Part shown: positions 7,632 to 16,292 of the stretch, in pieces | How the letters are laid out: each line of letters begins with the position of its first letter | Numbering within the stretch: the first letter of the stretch is position 1 | Assembly: GCA_051877575.1 (NCBI GenBank) | Contig: JBJEJA010000019.1 | Coordinates: forward strand, 1-55,702 | DNA: 55,702 nt | Reading direction: 5' to 3' | Origin: UBA2882 sp051877575 | GTDB lineage: Bacteria > Bacillota > Clostridia > Lachnospirales > Lachnospiraceae | Notes under the pieces: generated by a model | What the model saw: only the letters and a program-made list of their open reading frames with translations | Databases searched by the model: none | What the model was told of the DNA's origin: nothing | Position numbers and translations under genes: made by a program

Positions 7632-9089
7632 ATGGGTCAGATTATTGGCGAAGGAATTACATTTGATGATGTACTTTTGGTACCCGGTTATTCACAGGTA
7701 ATTCCCAATCAGGTAGACTTATCTACTTATTTGACAAAAAAGATCAAATTGAACATTCCGATGATGAGTGCCGGAATGGACACTGTTACGGAACATCGCA
7801 TGGCGATTGCCATGGCAAGGCAGGGCGGTATCGGTATCATTCATAAGAATATGACAATCGAGCAGCAGGCAGAAGAGGTGGATAAGGTTAAGCGTTCCGA
7901 AAACGGAGTTATCACGGATCCTTTTTCACTGACGCCGGAGCATACCCTGAAGGATGCGGATGATCTGATGGCAAAATTCCGTATTTCGGGCGTACCGATC
8001 ACCGAAGGGAAAAAACTGGTAGGTATCATCACCAACCGTGATCTGAAGTTTGAAACGGATTTTTCCAAAAAGATCAAAGAATGTATGACTTCCGAAGGTC
8101 TGATCACAGCCAAAGAAGGAATTACATTGGAGGAAGCAAAAGCGGTTCTTGCCAGAGCAAGAAAAGAAAAGCTTCCGATTGTGGATGACGATTTTAATTT
8201 AAAAGGACTTATTACAATCAAGGATATTGAAAAGACGATTAAGTATCCGCTGGCTGCAAAAGATTCTCAGGGCAGACTGCTCTGCGGAGCGGCAGTAGGT
8301 ATTACCGCAAACTGTCTGGAACGCGTGGCAGCACTGGTGGAAGCAAAAGTGGATGTGATTGTTTTGGATTCTGCACACGGACATTCCCAGAATGTATTGA
8401 ACTGTGTCAAGATGATCAAAGAAGCATATCCGGATCTGCAGGTCATTGCAGGTAATGTCGCAACCGGAGAAGGCACAAAGGCGCTGATAGAAGCCGGTGC
8501 GGATGCGGTCAAGGTCGGTATCGGACCCGGTTCCATCTGTACGACGCGTGTGGTTGCCGGTATCGGTGTACCGCAGATCACAGCTATTATGAATGCTTAT
8601 GAAGTGGCCAAAGAATACGGAGTTCCGATTATTGCGGACGGTGGTATTAAATTCTCCGGCGATATGACAAAAGCCATTGCGGCAGGCGGTAATGTCTGTA
8701 TGATGGGATCTATTTTTGCCGGATGTGATGAATCCCCGGGAACCTTCGAGTTATTCCAGGGAAGAAAATATAAGGTATATCGCGGTATGGGTTCTATCGC
8801 AGCCATGGAAAACGGTTCCAAGGACCGTTATTTCCAGACAGATGCCAAGAAACTGGTCCCCGAGGGGGTAGAGGGACGTGTGGCATACAAAGGGACGGTG
8901 GAAGATACCGTATTCCAGTTGATGGGAGGCTTGCGCTCCGGTATGGGTTACTGCGGAACACCCACCATTGAGGAATTGAAGCAGAATGGCAGATTTGTCA
9001 AGATTTCTGCAGCTTCCTTGAAGGAAAGCCACCCGCATGATATTCATATTACAAAAGAAGCACCGAACTATAGCGTGGACGGGAATTAG
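7632..9089 (+). CDS. guaB: IMP dehydrogenase
   Basis: Oxidises IMP to XMP with NAD+, the first committed step of guanine nucleotide synthesis. The product is 485 residues, full length. The N-terminal barrel begins GEGITFDDVLLVPG. A tandem CBS pair (about residues 92-200) is inserted after the first barrel section. The catalytic loop GPGSICTTR carries the nucleophilic Cys near residue 303, and the flap has GMGSIAAM and the conserved YRGMGS. The start follows GGAGG. Confidence 0.97.
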   Translation: MGQIIGEGITFDDVLLVPGYSQVIPNQVDLSTYLTKKIKLNIPMMSAGMDTVTEHRMAIAMARQGGIGIIHKNMTIEQQAEEVDKVKRSENGVITDPFSLTPEHTLKDADDLMAKFRISGVPITEGKKLVGIITNRDLKFETDFSKKIKECMTSEGLITAKEGITLEEAKAVLARARKEKLPIVDDDFNLKGLITIKDIEKTIKYPLAAKDSQGRLLCGAAVGITANCLERVAALVEAKVDVIVLDSAHGHSQNVLNCVKMIKEAYPDLQVIAGNVATGEGTKALIEAGADAVKVGIGPGSICTTRVVAGIGVPQITAIMNAYEVAKEYGVPIIADGGIKFSGDMTKAIAAGGNVCMMGSIFAGCDESPGTFELFQGRKYKVYRGMGSIAAMENGSKDRYFQTDAKKLVPEGVEGRVAYKGTVEDTVFQLMGGLRSGMGYCGTPTIEELKQNGRFVKISAASLKESHPHDIHITKEAPNYSVDGN

Positions 9090-9113
9090 AAATAGCAAAA
9101 GAATGAAAGATGT

Positions 9114-11747
9114 ATGGGGATAGGACAAATGCAGCAATTGTTTGATAATGCAGAGCTACAAAAGGTGCAGGATTACTTCTGCACCTTAACCCGTTTATTT
9201 GCTTACTGCGTTGATGCAAACGGCAAAAAAATGACGGAGATGTCAGGGGAAAAAGAAGGGATTCGGGTCATAAAAGAAAGCATTCCGGAAGATGATTTTT
9301 ATCAATTGTTTAAAAGGATTTCCGGCAGCAGTCTTGAGGATATGATCGTAGATTCCACCAAGTATGACAATGTCAGGCTGGCGGCAGTTTCCGTCAGGGA
9401 AGATGGAAAGCAGACTGCCTGTTGGCTTGTTTGTTGTATCTTAAAGGATGTGAAGGAAGGAAATCTGTTGGAGATTCCCGTAGAAGGTGTCGAGACGGAG
9501 CGCTTTTATGATGCTTTGGATTTTATTACGGAAATTGAAAACAGGCTTTCCGGCATAAAGAGGGAATTGTTAAGTGCCCGGGTGGAAAGCCAGAGAAGCC
9601 GCTATTCGGAAACCGAAATGAGTCATATGCTGAAACGGACAGAGGCAATGACGGCAATGGTACAGTTTTTGGAAAGTGATGACAGTTTTGAAGAACTGGG
9701 CAATGAAATCGTGAAGATTGCGGGGGAATATCTGGATGTCAGCGGAGTAAAACTGTTTCAGATCAGACGCAATTCGGACCGGGTGGATATGATCTGCAGC
9801 TGGCTTAACGAACGCAGTGTTTTTGATCTGGATAAAACAAGGGATTTGGTCAGGTCGGAGCTGCTGGCAGGTGAAAAACCCCTTGTTCTTTCAACGGATA
9901 CGATTACATCGGCTGGACTTCGCGGTGAAATGCTGAAATACCGCATGAAGGCATTTATCTCCATTCCGATTTTTGTAGGGGAAAAACCTGCGATGTATTT
10001 CTGTGTCAATGAGCAGGAAAAGGAAAAAATCTGGCAGCTGGATGAGATCAAGTTTATCAACGATACGGCAAAAGTTTTGCAGAGCCTTTTGATCAAACGG
10101 ATTCAGAAAAACTCTCTTGCCGGTTCTTATGCTTCGCTTCAGGAAATTCTGGATAATGTAGGAACTTGCATCTATGTCAAGGATTCCGAGACCGGGAAAT
10201 GCCTGTTTGCCAATAAACTGTTGAAGAGAACTTTTGAACTGGAACTGCGGTCGGGAACTTTTGATATGCTGTTGGCAAATGCAAAATCGCTGGGTATCAG
10301 AGAAGGTTTTTATGAAATAGACCATAGGGAACGGGGCAGATGGTATGACCTTTATCATGTCCTGATCAATTGGATAGACGGCAGAAAAGTGAATCTGTAT
10401 GCCCTTTACGATATCACGGATAAGAAAATCTATCAGATGAAAATAGAGCAGCAGGCATATACGGACTTTTTAACCGGATTGTACAACCGGATGTGCTGCG
10501 AAAGAGATCTGGCAGTACAGATCGATAAGGCAAAACAGCAGAAATCCCAGGGTGGCCTTCTTTATATGGATCTGGATGATTTTAAACATATCAATGACGG
10601 GCTGGGACATCAGTACGGCGATGTTTTGTTGCAATCGATTTCCCATGCTTTTCAGAGAGTGGAAGGAATCAGCGAGAGTTGCTACCGGATGGGCGGAGAC
10701 GAATTTGTTATCATTGTTCCCCCGGAAAGCTTTTACCGCTTTGAGGCCATTATTGAGGATATCAGGGGGATATTCAGCAAGCCGTGGTATTTGAAAGATG
10801 CGGACTATTACTGCACCATGAGTATGGGCGTTTGCACTTATCCGGATGACGGAGACAGTGTTGCGGATCTGATCAAAAAGGCCGATATTGCCATGTATGA
10901 GGCAAAGAGAAAAGGAAAGAACCGGGTTGCAAGATATTCTGTCAGCTTAGGCTCCTCTTCCAATAAGCGGTTGGATATGGAAAAGAATATGCGGGATGCT
11001 ACCAGCGATAACTGCAGTGAATTCAGTGTTTATTTTCAGCCGATCATCGATATTCAGAAACCCGGGGCACCGTGCTGCACCGGCGCGGAAGCACTGGTCA
11101 GATGGAATTCTGCGGCGTTGGGCTTCATACCGCCGGCCGATTTTATTCCTTTGGCAGAATATCTGGGACTAATCACACCAATCGGAAATTATGTTTTGCG
11201 GGAAGCATGCTACGCCTGCAAAAAGTGGAATGATAACGGATATCCCGATTATAAAGTCAATGTGAACCTGTCTGTTGTGCAGCTTTTGCAAAGCGATATT
11301 ACGGATGTGGTGAGCCGGGCACTCAGGGATACGGGGATCAATCCCCATAACCTGACGTTGGAGGTAACGGAAAGCCTGGCAATCAATGATATGAAGAGAA
11401 TGAAGATTATTCTGAATGATATCCGCAAGCTGGGAGTTCGCATTGCGTTGGATGATTTTGGAACGGGGTATTCTTCGCTGAATCATATCAGGGAAATACC
11501 GCTGGATGTGATCAAGGTGGATCAGAGTTTTGTCAAGGATCTGGCAGAGGATGAATATTCCCAGTCCTTTATTAAGATGGTGGCAGAGCTTGCTTCGGCA
11601 ATCGATGTCAGTATCTGCGTGGAAGGAATTGAGACGAAGGAACAATATAAAGTACTGGAGGGAATGAAGGTTCGTCTGGTACAAGGGTATTATTTCGATA
11701 AGCCTTTGCCCCGTGAAGAGTTTGAAATGAAATATGTAACAATGTAG
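9114..11747 (+). CDS. PocR/GAF/PAS-GGDEF-EAL c-di-GMP signalling protein
   Basis: An 877-residue soluble protein. Order: a PocR-like sensory domain (about 1-150, LFDNAELQKVQDYFCTLTRL), a short coiled coil, a GAF-like domain (about 180-330), a PAS-like domain (about 340-440), then GGDEF (motif at about 527-531, RMGGDEF, intact) and EAL (GAEALVRW near 658). No RxxD inhibitory site lies before GGDEF. The EAL active-site motifs VTES, DDFGTGYSS, IKVD and VEGIET are intact, so both cyclase and phosphodiesterase activities are possible. No membrane segment is seen. ATG at 9129 (after AGGA) is an equally good start. It follows guaB by 24 bp. Confidence 0.93.
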   Translation: MGIGQMQQLFDNAELQKVQDYFCTLTRLFAYCVDANGKKMTEMSGEKEGIRVIKESIPEDDFYQLFKRISGSSLEDMIVDSTKYDNVRLAAVSVREDGKQTACWLVCCILKDVKEGNLLEIPVEGVETERFYDALDFITEIENRLSGIKRELLSARVESQRSRYSETEMSHMLKRTEAMTAMVQFLESDDSFEELGNEIVKIAGEYLDVSGVKLFQIRRNSDRVDMICSWLNERSVFDLDKTRDLVRSELLAGEKPLVLSTDTITSAGLRGEMLKYRMKAFISIPIFVGEKPAMYFCVNEQEKEKIWQLDEIKFINDTAKVLQSLLIKRIQKNSLAGSYASLQEILDNVGTCIYVKDSETGKCLFANKLLKRTFELELRSGTFDMLLANAKSLGIREGFYEIDHRERGRWYDLYHVLINWIDGRKVNLYALYDITDKKIYQMKIEQQAYTDFLTGLYNRMCCERDLAVQIDKAKQQKSQGGLLYMDLDDFKHINDGLGHQYGDVLLQSISHAFQRVEGISESCYRMGGDEFVIIVPPESFYRFEAIIEDIRGIFSKPWYLKDADYYCTMSMGVCTYPDDGDSVADLIKKADIAMYEAKRKGKNRVARYSVSLGSSSNKRLDMEKNMRDATSDNCSEFSVYFQPIIDIQKPGAPCCTGAEALVRWNSAALGFIPPADFIPLAEYLGLITPIGNYVLREACYACKKWNDNGYPDYKVNVNLSVVQLLQSDITDVVSRALRDTGINPHNLTLEVTESLAINDMKRMKIILNDIRKLGVRIALDDFGTGYSSLNHIREIPLDVIKVDQSFVKDLAEDEYSQSFIKMVAELASAIDVSICVEGIETKEQYKVLEGMKVRLVQGYYFDKPLPREEFEMKYVTM

Positions 11748-11820
11748 AGCAGTGTACAGAACCATAGGCAAATGTATGTCGGACAGTTGCCGAATCCGGA
11801 ATGAGAAAAGAGGGAAGAAA

Positions 11821-13647
11821 ATGGAAAATGAAATGAACGGTTCGAAAGTCGAAGAACAGGATCGGATTGCCGCATTGCAGCAGCGGATCATTCTGTTAAA
11901 AAAAGAAAGCAGCGATCTTCAATTTTCGGCATATCTTGATAAATTGTGGAATGATGTGAAAAATGCGGAAAATACGGTGAGTCAGCTGGAGCGGCTTCTG
12001 GAACAGAACTATTTGTTGTATCAGAGAAAAATCGGCACACAGCCGCAGCCACAGCAGTATGTACAGCAACAGCAATATGTACAGCAACAGCAGCAGTATG
12101 TGCAGCCGCAGCAATATGTGCAGCCACAGCAGTATGTACAGCCGCAACAGTATGTACAGCCGCAGCAGTATGTGCAAAATACGCCTGTACAGTGCGAACC
12201 GGTCAGTATGCCGCAGAAGTCCATAGAATTTAAAATCGGAACCGTGATATTCGGCGTGCTCGGTATTGCGTTTTTGCTCATTGCTTTCGTCACATTCGGA
12301 TTGAATTATCTGAATAATGTGCTTCAGGGAATTTTCCTTTATGCCATCAGTGTGATTGTTCTGTTATCTTCCGAATTGTTTTTTTCGAAGAGAGTGGAAA
12401 AATTTTCTTATTTTCTGACCGGACTGGGTATCAGCAGCCTGTACATAACAACAGTGTTAAACTATATGTATTTAAAAGTCTTTCCGGGCTGGGTTGCCCT
12501 ACTCGTTACGGCAGTGGTAACGGCATTCTTTTTCTATCTGAGCAGGAAAAAGGATTCCGGTCTGATCAGGATTATCTGCCTGATCGGATGTTTTATTTCG
12601 CTGGTGCCGTTTCGCAATCTGGAGAGCCAGACGGAGTTTTTGATGCCTGCGGTCATGATTTTTCTGGTAAATCTGGCAGGCGTATACTGTCCTGTGAAAA
12701 AACGCCGCATGGCAGCGGATGTGGTACAGTATATCTGCAGTATGATGCTGATTTTTTACCTTATTGACCTTCAGCTGCGTTCCGAACTTTCCATGTGGTC
12801 CGTTTTTATACTGATCTGTTCTCAGATATTGACCCTGCATCTGCTTTATCACAGGACCCGGGAGGAAGTCGGTTACCGCATTTTGTATTTTATCATCCAT
12901 ACATTATCCCTCGGATGTCTGCTGGGCACCAGTTTCGGAGCAAAGTGGCTGCATCTGGGAGTGCTTGGGGTTATTGTTCTGTACGCAGTGCTTACGGCGT
13001 TGATGTGGAAGAAAAAACTGCGGTTTGCACCATACCTGTATCTTGCACTTTACTGTATTTTCGTCTATCTGTTTGCGGGCGAAATGTTCTGGATGACGCT
13101 CTTTTGTCTGATTGTATTTGCGGTTAATAAGGGATGCAGCAGGTTTTATCCGGAATTTCCTGTTCCGGATGCAATCTATACGATGCTTGCGGCGATCGGG
13201 GTGTGTTGTTTTGCAAGAAGCGGACAGACACAGTTGCTGGGATACGTGTTTGCCGTTACAATCCTGCTTTCCTGTATTTTTACGGATAAATTTAAGAAAT
13301 ATCATATTTTTACTTCCCTGACATTCGGTTGGCTGTTTCTGATCACGGAAGGTATGAAACCTTTTCTCTGCAGCATACTGATCTGTGTTCTTGCAGCGGT
13401 TGTCATTGGTGCCGGATTTTATATTAAGGATAAGAGTATTCGGATCTACGGACTTGTGTTGATGATTTTTGTCGCTCTAAAGCTGGTTATCTATGATTTT
13501 TATGAATCTTCGGCCGCATTTAGAATTGCTGTATTTCTGATTGTAGGCTTATTGATTTTGGGAATATCCTTCCTGTATATTTATCTGGAAAAGAAAATGA
13601 ATGAACAGGAACAGGCGAATATCCGGTCTTCAGAATTGAATTTGTAA
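11821..13647 (+). CDS. DUF2339-type polytopic membrane protein with Q-rich linker
   Basis: A 608-residue protein. The N-terminus is a coiled coil (about 1-65, IAALQQRIILLKKESSDLQF). It is followed by a Q/Y/V repeat linker (about 75-120) and then many hydrophobic segments (roughly 12-14) to the C-terminus. The last segments (IRIYGLVLMIFVALKLVIYD, then SFLYIYLEKK) resemble the end of DUF2339 proteins, which have an unknown envelope role. I chose ATG at 11821 because AAGAGGGA precedes it; an upstream in-frame ATG at 11752 has no site. The coiled coil and linker are presumably cytoplasmic. Confidence 0.8.
   Translation: MENEMNGSKVEEQDRIAALQQRIILLKKESSDLQFSAYLDKLWNDVKNAENTVSQLERLLEQNYLLYQRKIGTQPQPQQYVQQQQYVQQQQQYVQPQQYVQPQQYVQPQQYVQPQQYVQNTPVQCEPVSMPQKSIEFKIGTVIFGVLGIAFLLIAFVTFGLNYLNNVLQGIFLYAISVIVLLSSELFFSKRVEKFSYFLTGLGISSLYITTVLNYMYLKVFPGWVALLVTAVVTAFFFYLSRKKDSGLIRIICLIGCFISLVPFRNLESQTEFLMPAVMIFLVNLAGVYCPVKKRRMAADVVQYICSMMLIFYLIDLQLRSELSMWSVFILICSQILTLHLLYHRTREEVGYRILYFIIHTLSLGCLLGTSFGAKWLHLGVLGVIVLYAVLTALMWKKKLRFAPYLYLALYCIFVYLFAGEMFWMTLFCLIVFAVNKGCSRFYPEFPVPDAIYTMLAAIGVCCFARSGQTQLLGYVFAVTILLSCIFTDKFKKYHIFTSLTFGWLFLITEGMKPFLCSILICVLAAVVIGAGFYIKDKSIRIYGLVLMIFVALKLVIYDFYESSAAFRIAVFLIVGLLILGISFLYIYLEKKMNEQEQANIRSSELNL
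12052..12177 (+). repeat. In-frame QQYVQ(P/Q) repeat tract
   Basis: Seven copies of a YVQ-centred unit, mostly QQYVQPQ in a 21-nt unit, encode a low-complexity linker between the coiled coil and the membrane domain of the DUF2339 protein. Third-position changes between units (CAG/CAA, GTA/GTG, CCG/CCA) show that the tract is not freshly expanded. Confidence 0.9.
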
Positions 13648-13664
13648 AAATAGTATGATAGAAT
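13636..13664 (+). promoter_or_regulatory. Predicted glnS promoter
   Basis: TTGAAT (13636-13641), a 17-nt spacer and TAGAAT (13659-13664). It overlaps the last codons of the upstream gene. A small hairpin, GCGGA-TTTG-TCCGC, lies in the leader before the start codon. Confidence 0.55.
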
Positions 13665-13711
13665 AATGCTAATTTAGGCGGATTTGTCCGCGGATCTCGG
13701 GAGCTGACAAA

Positions 13712-15388
13712 ATGGAAAATGAAAAAGTGACAAAAAATTTTATTGAACAGGAAATCGATAAAGATCTGGCCGAGGGCGTTTATGATACCGTGCATACCCG
13801 TTTCCCGCCGGAACCCAACGGATATCTGCATATCGGTCATGCAAAGAGCATTATTTTAAATTATGGACTTGCCAAGGAATACGGCGGTAAGTTTAACATG
13901 AGATTTGATGACACCAATCCCACCAAGGAAAAGACGGAATTTGTGGAATCGATTCTCGCAGATATCAAATGGCTGGGAGCGGATTGGGAAGACAGGTTGT
14001 TTTTTGCATCCAATTACTTTGATCAGATGTATGAAGCTGCGGTAAAATTGATCAAAAAAGGAAAAGCCTACGTTTCCGATCTGTCAGCCGACGAAATCAG
14101 GGAGTACAGGGGTACTTTGACAGAACCGGGCAGGAAAGATCCCTATTCCGATCGCAGCGTTGAAGAAAACCTGGAGTTGTTTGAGAATATGAAAGCGGGG
14201 ATGTACCCCGACGGAAGTAAGGTTCTTCGTGCAAAAATAGATATGGCTTCTTCCAATATCAATATGAGGGACCCGATCCTCTATCGCGTGGCGCATATGT
14301 CCCATCACAATACGGGTGATAAATGGTGTATTTATCCGATGTATGACTTTGCACATCCCATTGAGGATGCCATTGAGGGAATTACCCATTCTATCTGCAC
14401 CTTGGAATTTGAGGATCACAGACCTTTGTATGACTGGGTAGTCAGGGAGTTGGAGTATCCGCATCCCCCCAGACAGATTGAATTTGCCAAGATGTACCTG
14501 ACCAATGTGGTTACGGGAAAGAGATATATCAAAAAGCTGGTAGAAGACGGCATTGTGGACGGCTGGGATGATCCGAGGCTGGTATCCATTGCGGCCTTGA
14601 GGAGAAGAGGATTTACACCGGAGTCCATCAGGATGTTTGTGGAGCTCTGCGGAATTTCCAAGGCAAATTCTTCTGCGGATTATGCAATGCTGGAGTACTG
14701 CTTGAGAGAAGATCTGAAGTTAAAGAGAAGCCGTATGATGGCTGTTCTGGATCCGATCAAGCTGGTAATCGATAACTATCCCGAAGATCAGACAGAGATG
14801 CTGGAGGCTGCCAACAACATGGAGAATCCGGATCTGGGAACCCACCAGGTACCTTTTGAGAGGGAACTTTATATTGAGAGAGACGATTTCATGGAGGAGC
14901 CTCCGAAAAAGTATTTCCGTTTATTCCCCGGCAATGAAGTGCGTCTGATGCATGCTTATTTTGTCAAATGTGTGGGCTTTGAAAAAGATGAAAACGGCAA
15001 TGTGACCGTTGTACACTGCACATATGATCCGGAGACGAAGGCGGGAAGCGGTTTTGCCGGCAGGAAGGTCAAAGGAACCATTCATTGGGTTCCGGCACAT
15101 TCTGCGGTTAAAGTGCAGGCACGTCTATATGAAAATATCATTGATGAGGAAAAAGGTGTATATAATGAAGAAGACGGAAGCTTGAATCTGAACCCCAATT
15201 CCTTGACAGTGTTGGATAACTGTTACATTGAGCCTGCCATTGCGGGAGCAAAGGCTTACGACAGCTTCCAATTCGTCAGAAACGGATTTTTCTGTGTGGA
15301 TTATAAGGATACGACGGATGACAAGCTGGTATTTAACAGGATCGTATCTTTAAAGAGTTCCTTTAAGCTTCCGAAACAAAACGATTGA
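13712..15388 (+). CDS. glnS: Glutaminyl-tRNA synthetase
   Basis: Charges tRNA(Gln) with glutamine. The product is 558 residues, GlnRS length. The class I HIGH motif is LHIGH at residues 39-43, within FPPEPNGYLHIGHAKS. The YDFAHPIEDAIEGITHS region and the WDDPRL and RRRG motifs are all GlnRS-type rather than GluRS-type. The KMSKS equivalent (MSKRK in the E. coli enzyme) reads TGKRY near residue 268, keeping the Lys. The C-terminal beta-barrel anticodon-binding region is present (KVKGTIHWVPAHSAVKVQ). DUF2225 follows after 25 bp. The organism therefore has both direct and GatCAB routes. Confidence 0.96.
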   Translation: MENEKVTKNFIEQEIDKDLAEGVYDTVHTRFPPEPNGYLHIGHAKSIILNYGLAKEYGGKFNMRFDDTNPTKEKTEFVESILADIKWLGADWEDRLFFASNYFDQMYEAAVKLIKKGKAYVSDLSADEIREYRGTLTEPGRKDPYSDRSVEENLELFENMKAGMYPDGSKVLRAKIDMASSNINMRDPILYRVAHMSHHNTGDKWCIYPMYDFAHPIEDAIEGITHSICTLEFEDHRPLYDWVVRELEYPHPPRQIEFAKMYLTNVVTGKRYIKKLVEDGIVDGWDDPRLVSIAALRRRGFTPESIRMFVELCGISKANSSADYAMLEYCLREDLKLKRSRMMAVLDPIKLVIDNYPEDQTEMLEAANNMENPDLGTHQVPFERELYIERDDFMEEPPKKYFRLFPGNEVRLMHAYFVKCVGFEKDENGNVTVVHCTYDPETKAGSGFAGRKVKGTIHWVPAHSAVKVQARLYENIIDEEKGVYNEEDGSLNLNPNSLTVLDNCYIEPAIAGAKAYDSFQFVRNGFFCVDYKDTTDDKLVFNRIVSLKSSFKLPKQND

Positions 15389-15413
15389 TTGACTGTAGAA
15401 TTGGAGAGAGCGG

Positions 15414-16292
15414 ATGGATAACAATTTACTGTCCGGTTTGGACAATCTGGGACTTGGCAATCTGAAAGGATTGGAAATTTATAATGAGCCGCATAAGGAT
15501 GATAAAACGGCTGCAACCGTTCAGAACGCGGCGAAAGTCACAGAACTCAAAGAAGAGGATATGGTATTTGATAAAACGTTTACCTGTCCTGTCTGTGATA
15601 GTGAGTTTAAGTGCAAAATGGTACGCTCCGGAAGAGCCAGAGCGATCGGCTCCGATATGGATCTGAGACCCAGATATGAAAACATTGATGTAATCAAATA
15701 TGATATTATTGCCTGCCCCCATTGCGGATATGCGGGGATGGAAAAGAATTTCCCGTATCTGACACCGAGTCAAAGAAAGGCAATCAAAGAGAATATATGT
15801 GATAGTTTTATGCCCCGAAGGGTGGATCCGGAGAAAAAGATTTATACCTATCAGGAAGCTTTGGAACGCCATAAACTGGCATTGGTCAATACCATCGTCA
15901 AGCGTGGAAAGGACAGCGAGAAGGCTTATATCTGCCTGAAGACCGGCTGGCTTTTACGCGGAGAGGCAGAGCTTTTTGATCGGAATGATCCGGACTATGC
16001 AAGAAAGAAACATGAGAATGACAGTGCGGAAAACCAGTTCCTGAGGAATGCTTATGACGGTTTTATCAAAGCGCGGGCAAGTGAATCCTTTCCGATCTGC
16101 GGAATGGACAGTATAACAATTGATTATCTGTTGTCTGCATTGGCGATCCGTTTTGAGGAATATGAGACTGCTGCAAAACTGCTCAGCGGCATCATTACGT
16201 CCAGAGGCGCAAATTCCCGCATTAAGGATCGGGCCCGTGATCTGAAAGAGGTCTTGCTGGAAAAGATGAAGGAAAGAAATGCCGATGAATGA
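15414..16292 (+). CDS. DUF2225 zinc-ribbon protein
   Basis: A 292-residue soluble protein. Two CxxC pairs (FTCPVCDSEF near residue 60 and IACPHCGYAG near 102) form a probable zinc ribbon. A helical TPR-like C-terminal half follows, with FLRNAYDGFIKARASE and ALAIRFEEYETAAKLLSGI. This matches DUF2225 as I know it. The molecular function is unknown. GGAGAG precedes the ATG. Its last 14 bases overlap the start of the MocR gene, suggesting coupled translation. Confidence 0.85.
   Translation: MDNNLLSGLDNLGLGNLKGLEIYNEPHKDDKTAATVQNAAKVTELKEEDMVFDKTFTCPVCDSEFKCKMVRSGRARAIGSDMDLRPRYENIDVIKYDIIACPHCGYAGMEKNFPYLTPSQRKAIKENICDSFMPRRVDPEKKIYTYQEALERHKLALVNTIVKRGKDSEKAYICLKTGWLLRGEAELFDRNDPDYARKKHENDSAENQFLRNAYDGFIKARASESFPICGMDSITIDYLLSALAIRFEEYETAAKLLSGIITSRGANSRIKDRARDLKEVLLEKMKERNADE

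Noticed and set aside
12021..12293. A Cys-rich repetitive minus-strand frame (TYCCGC repeats)
   Set aside because: Antisense of the QQYVQ repeat; it resembles a metallothionein-like peptide only by chance.
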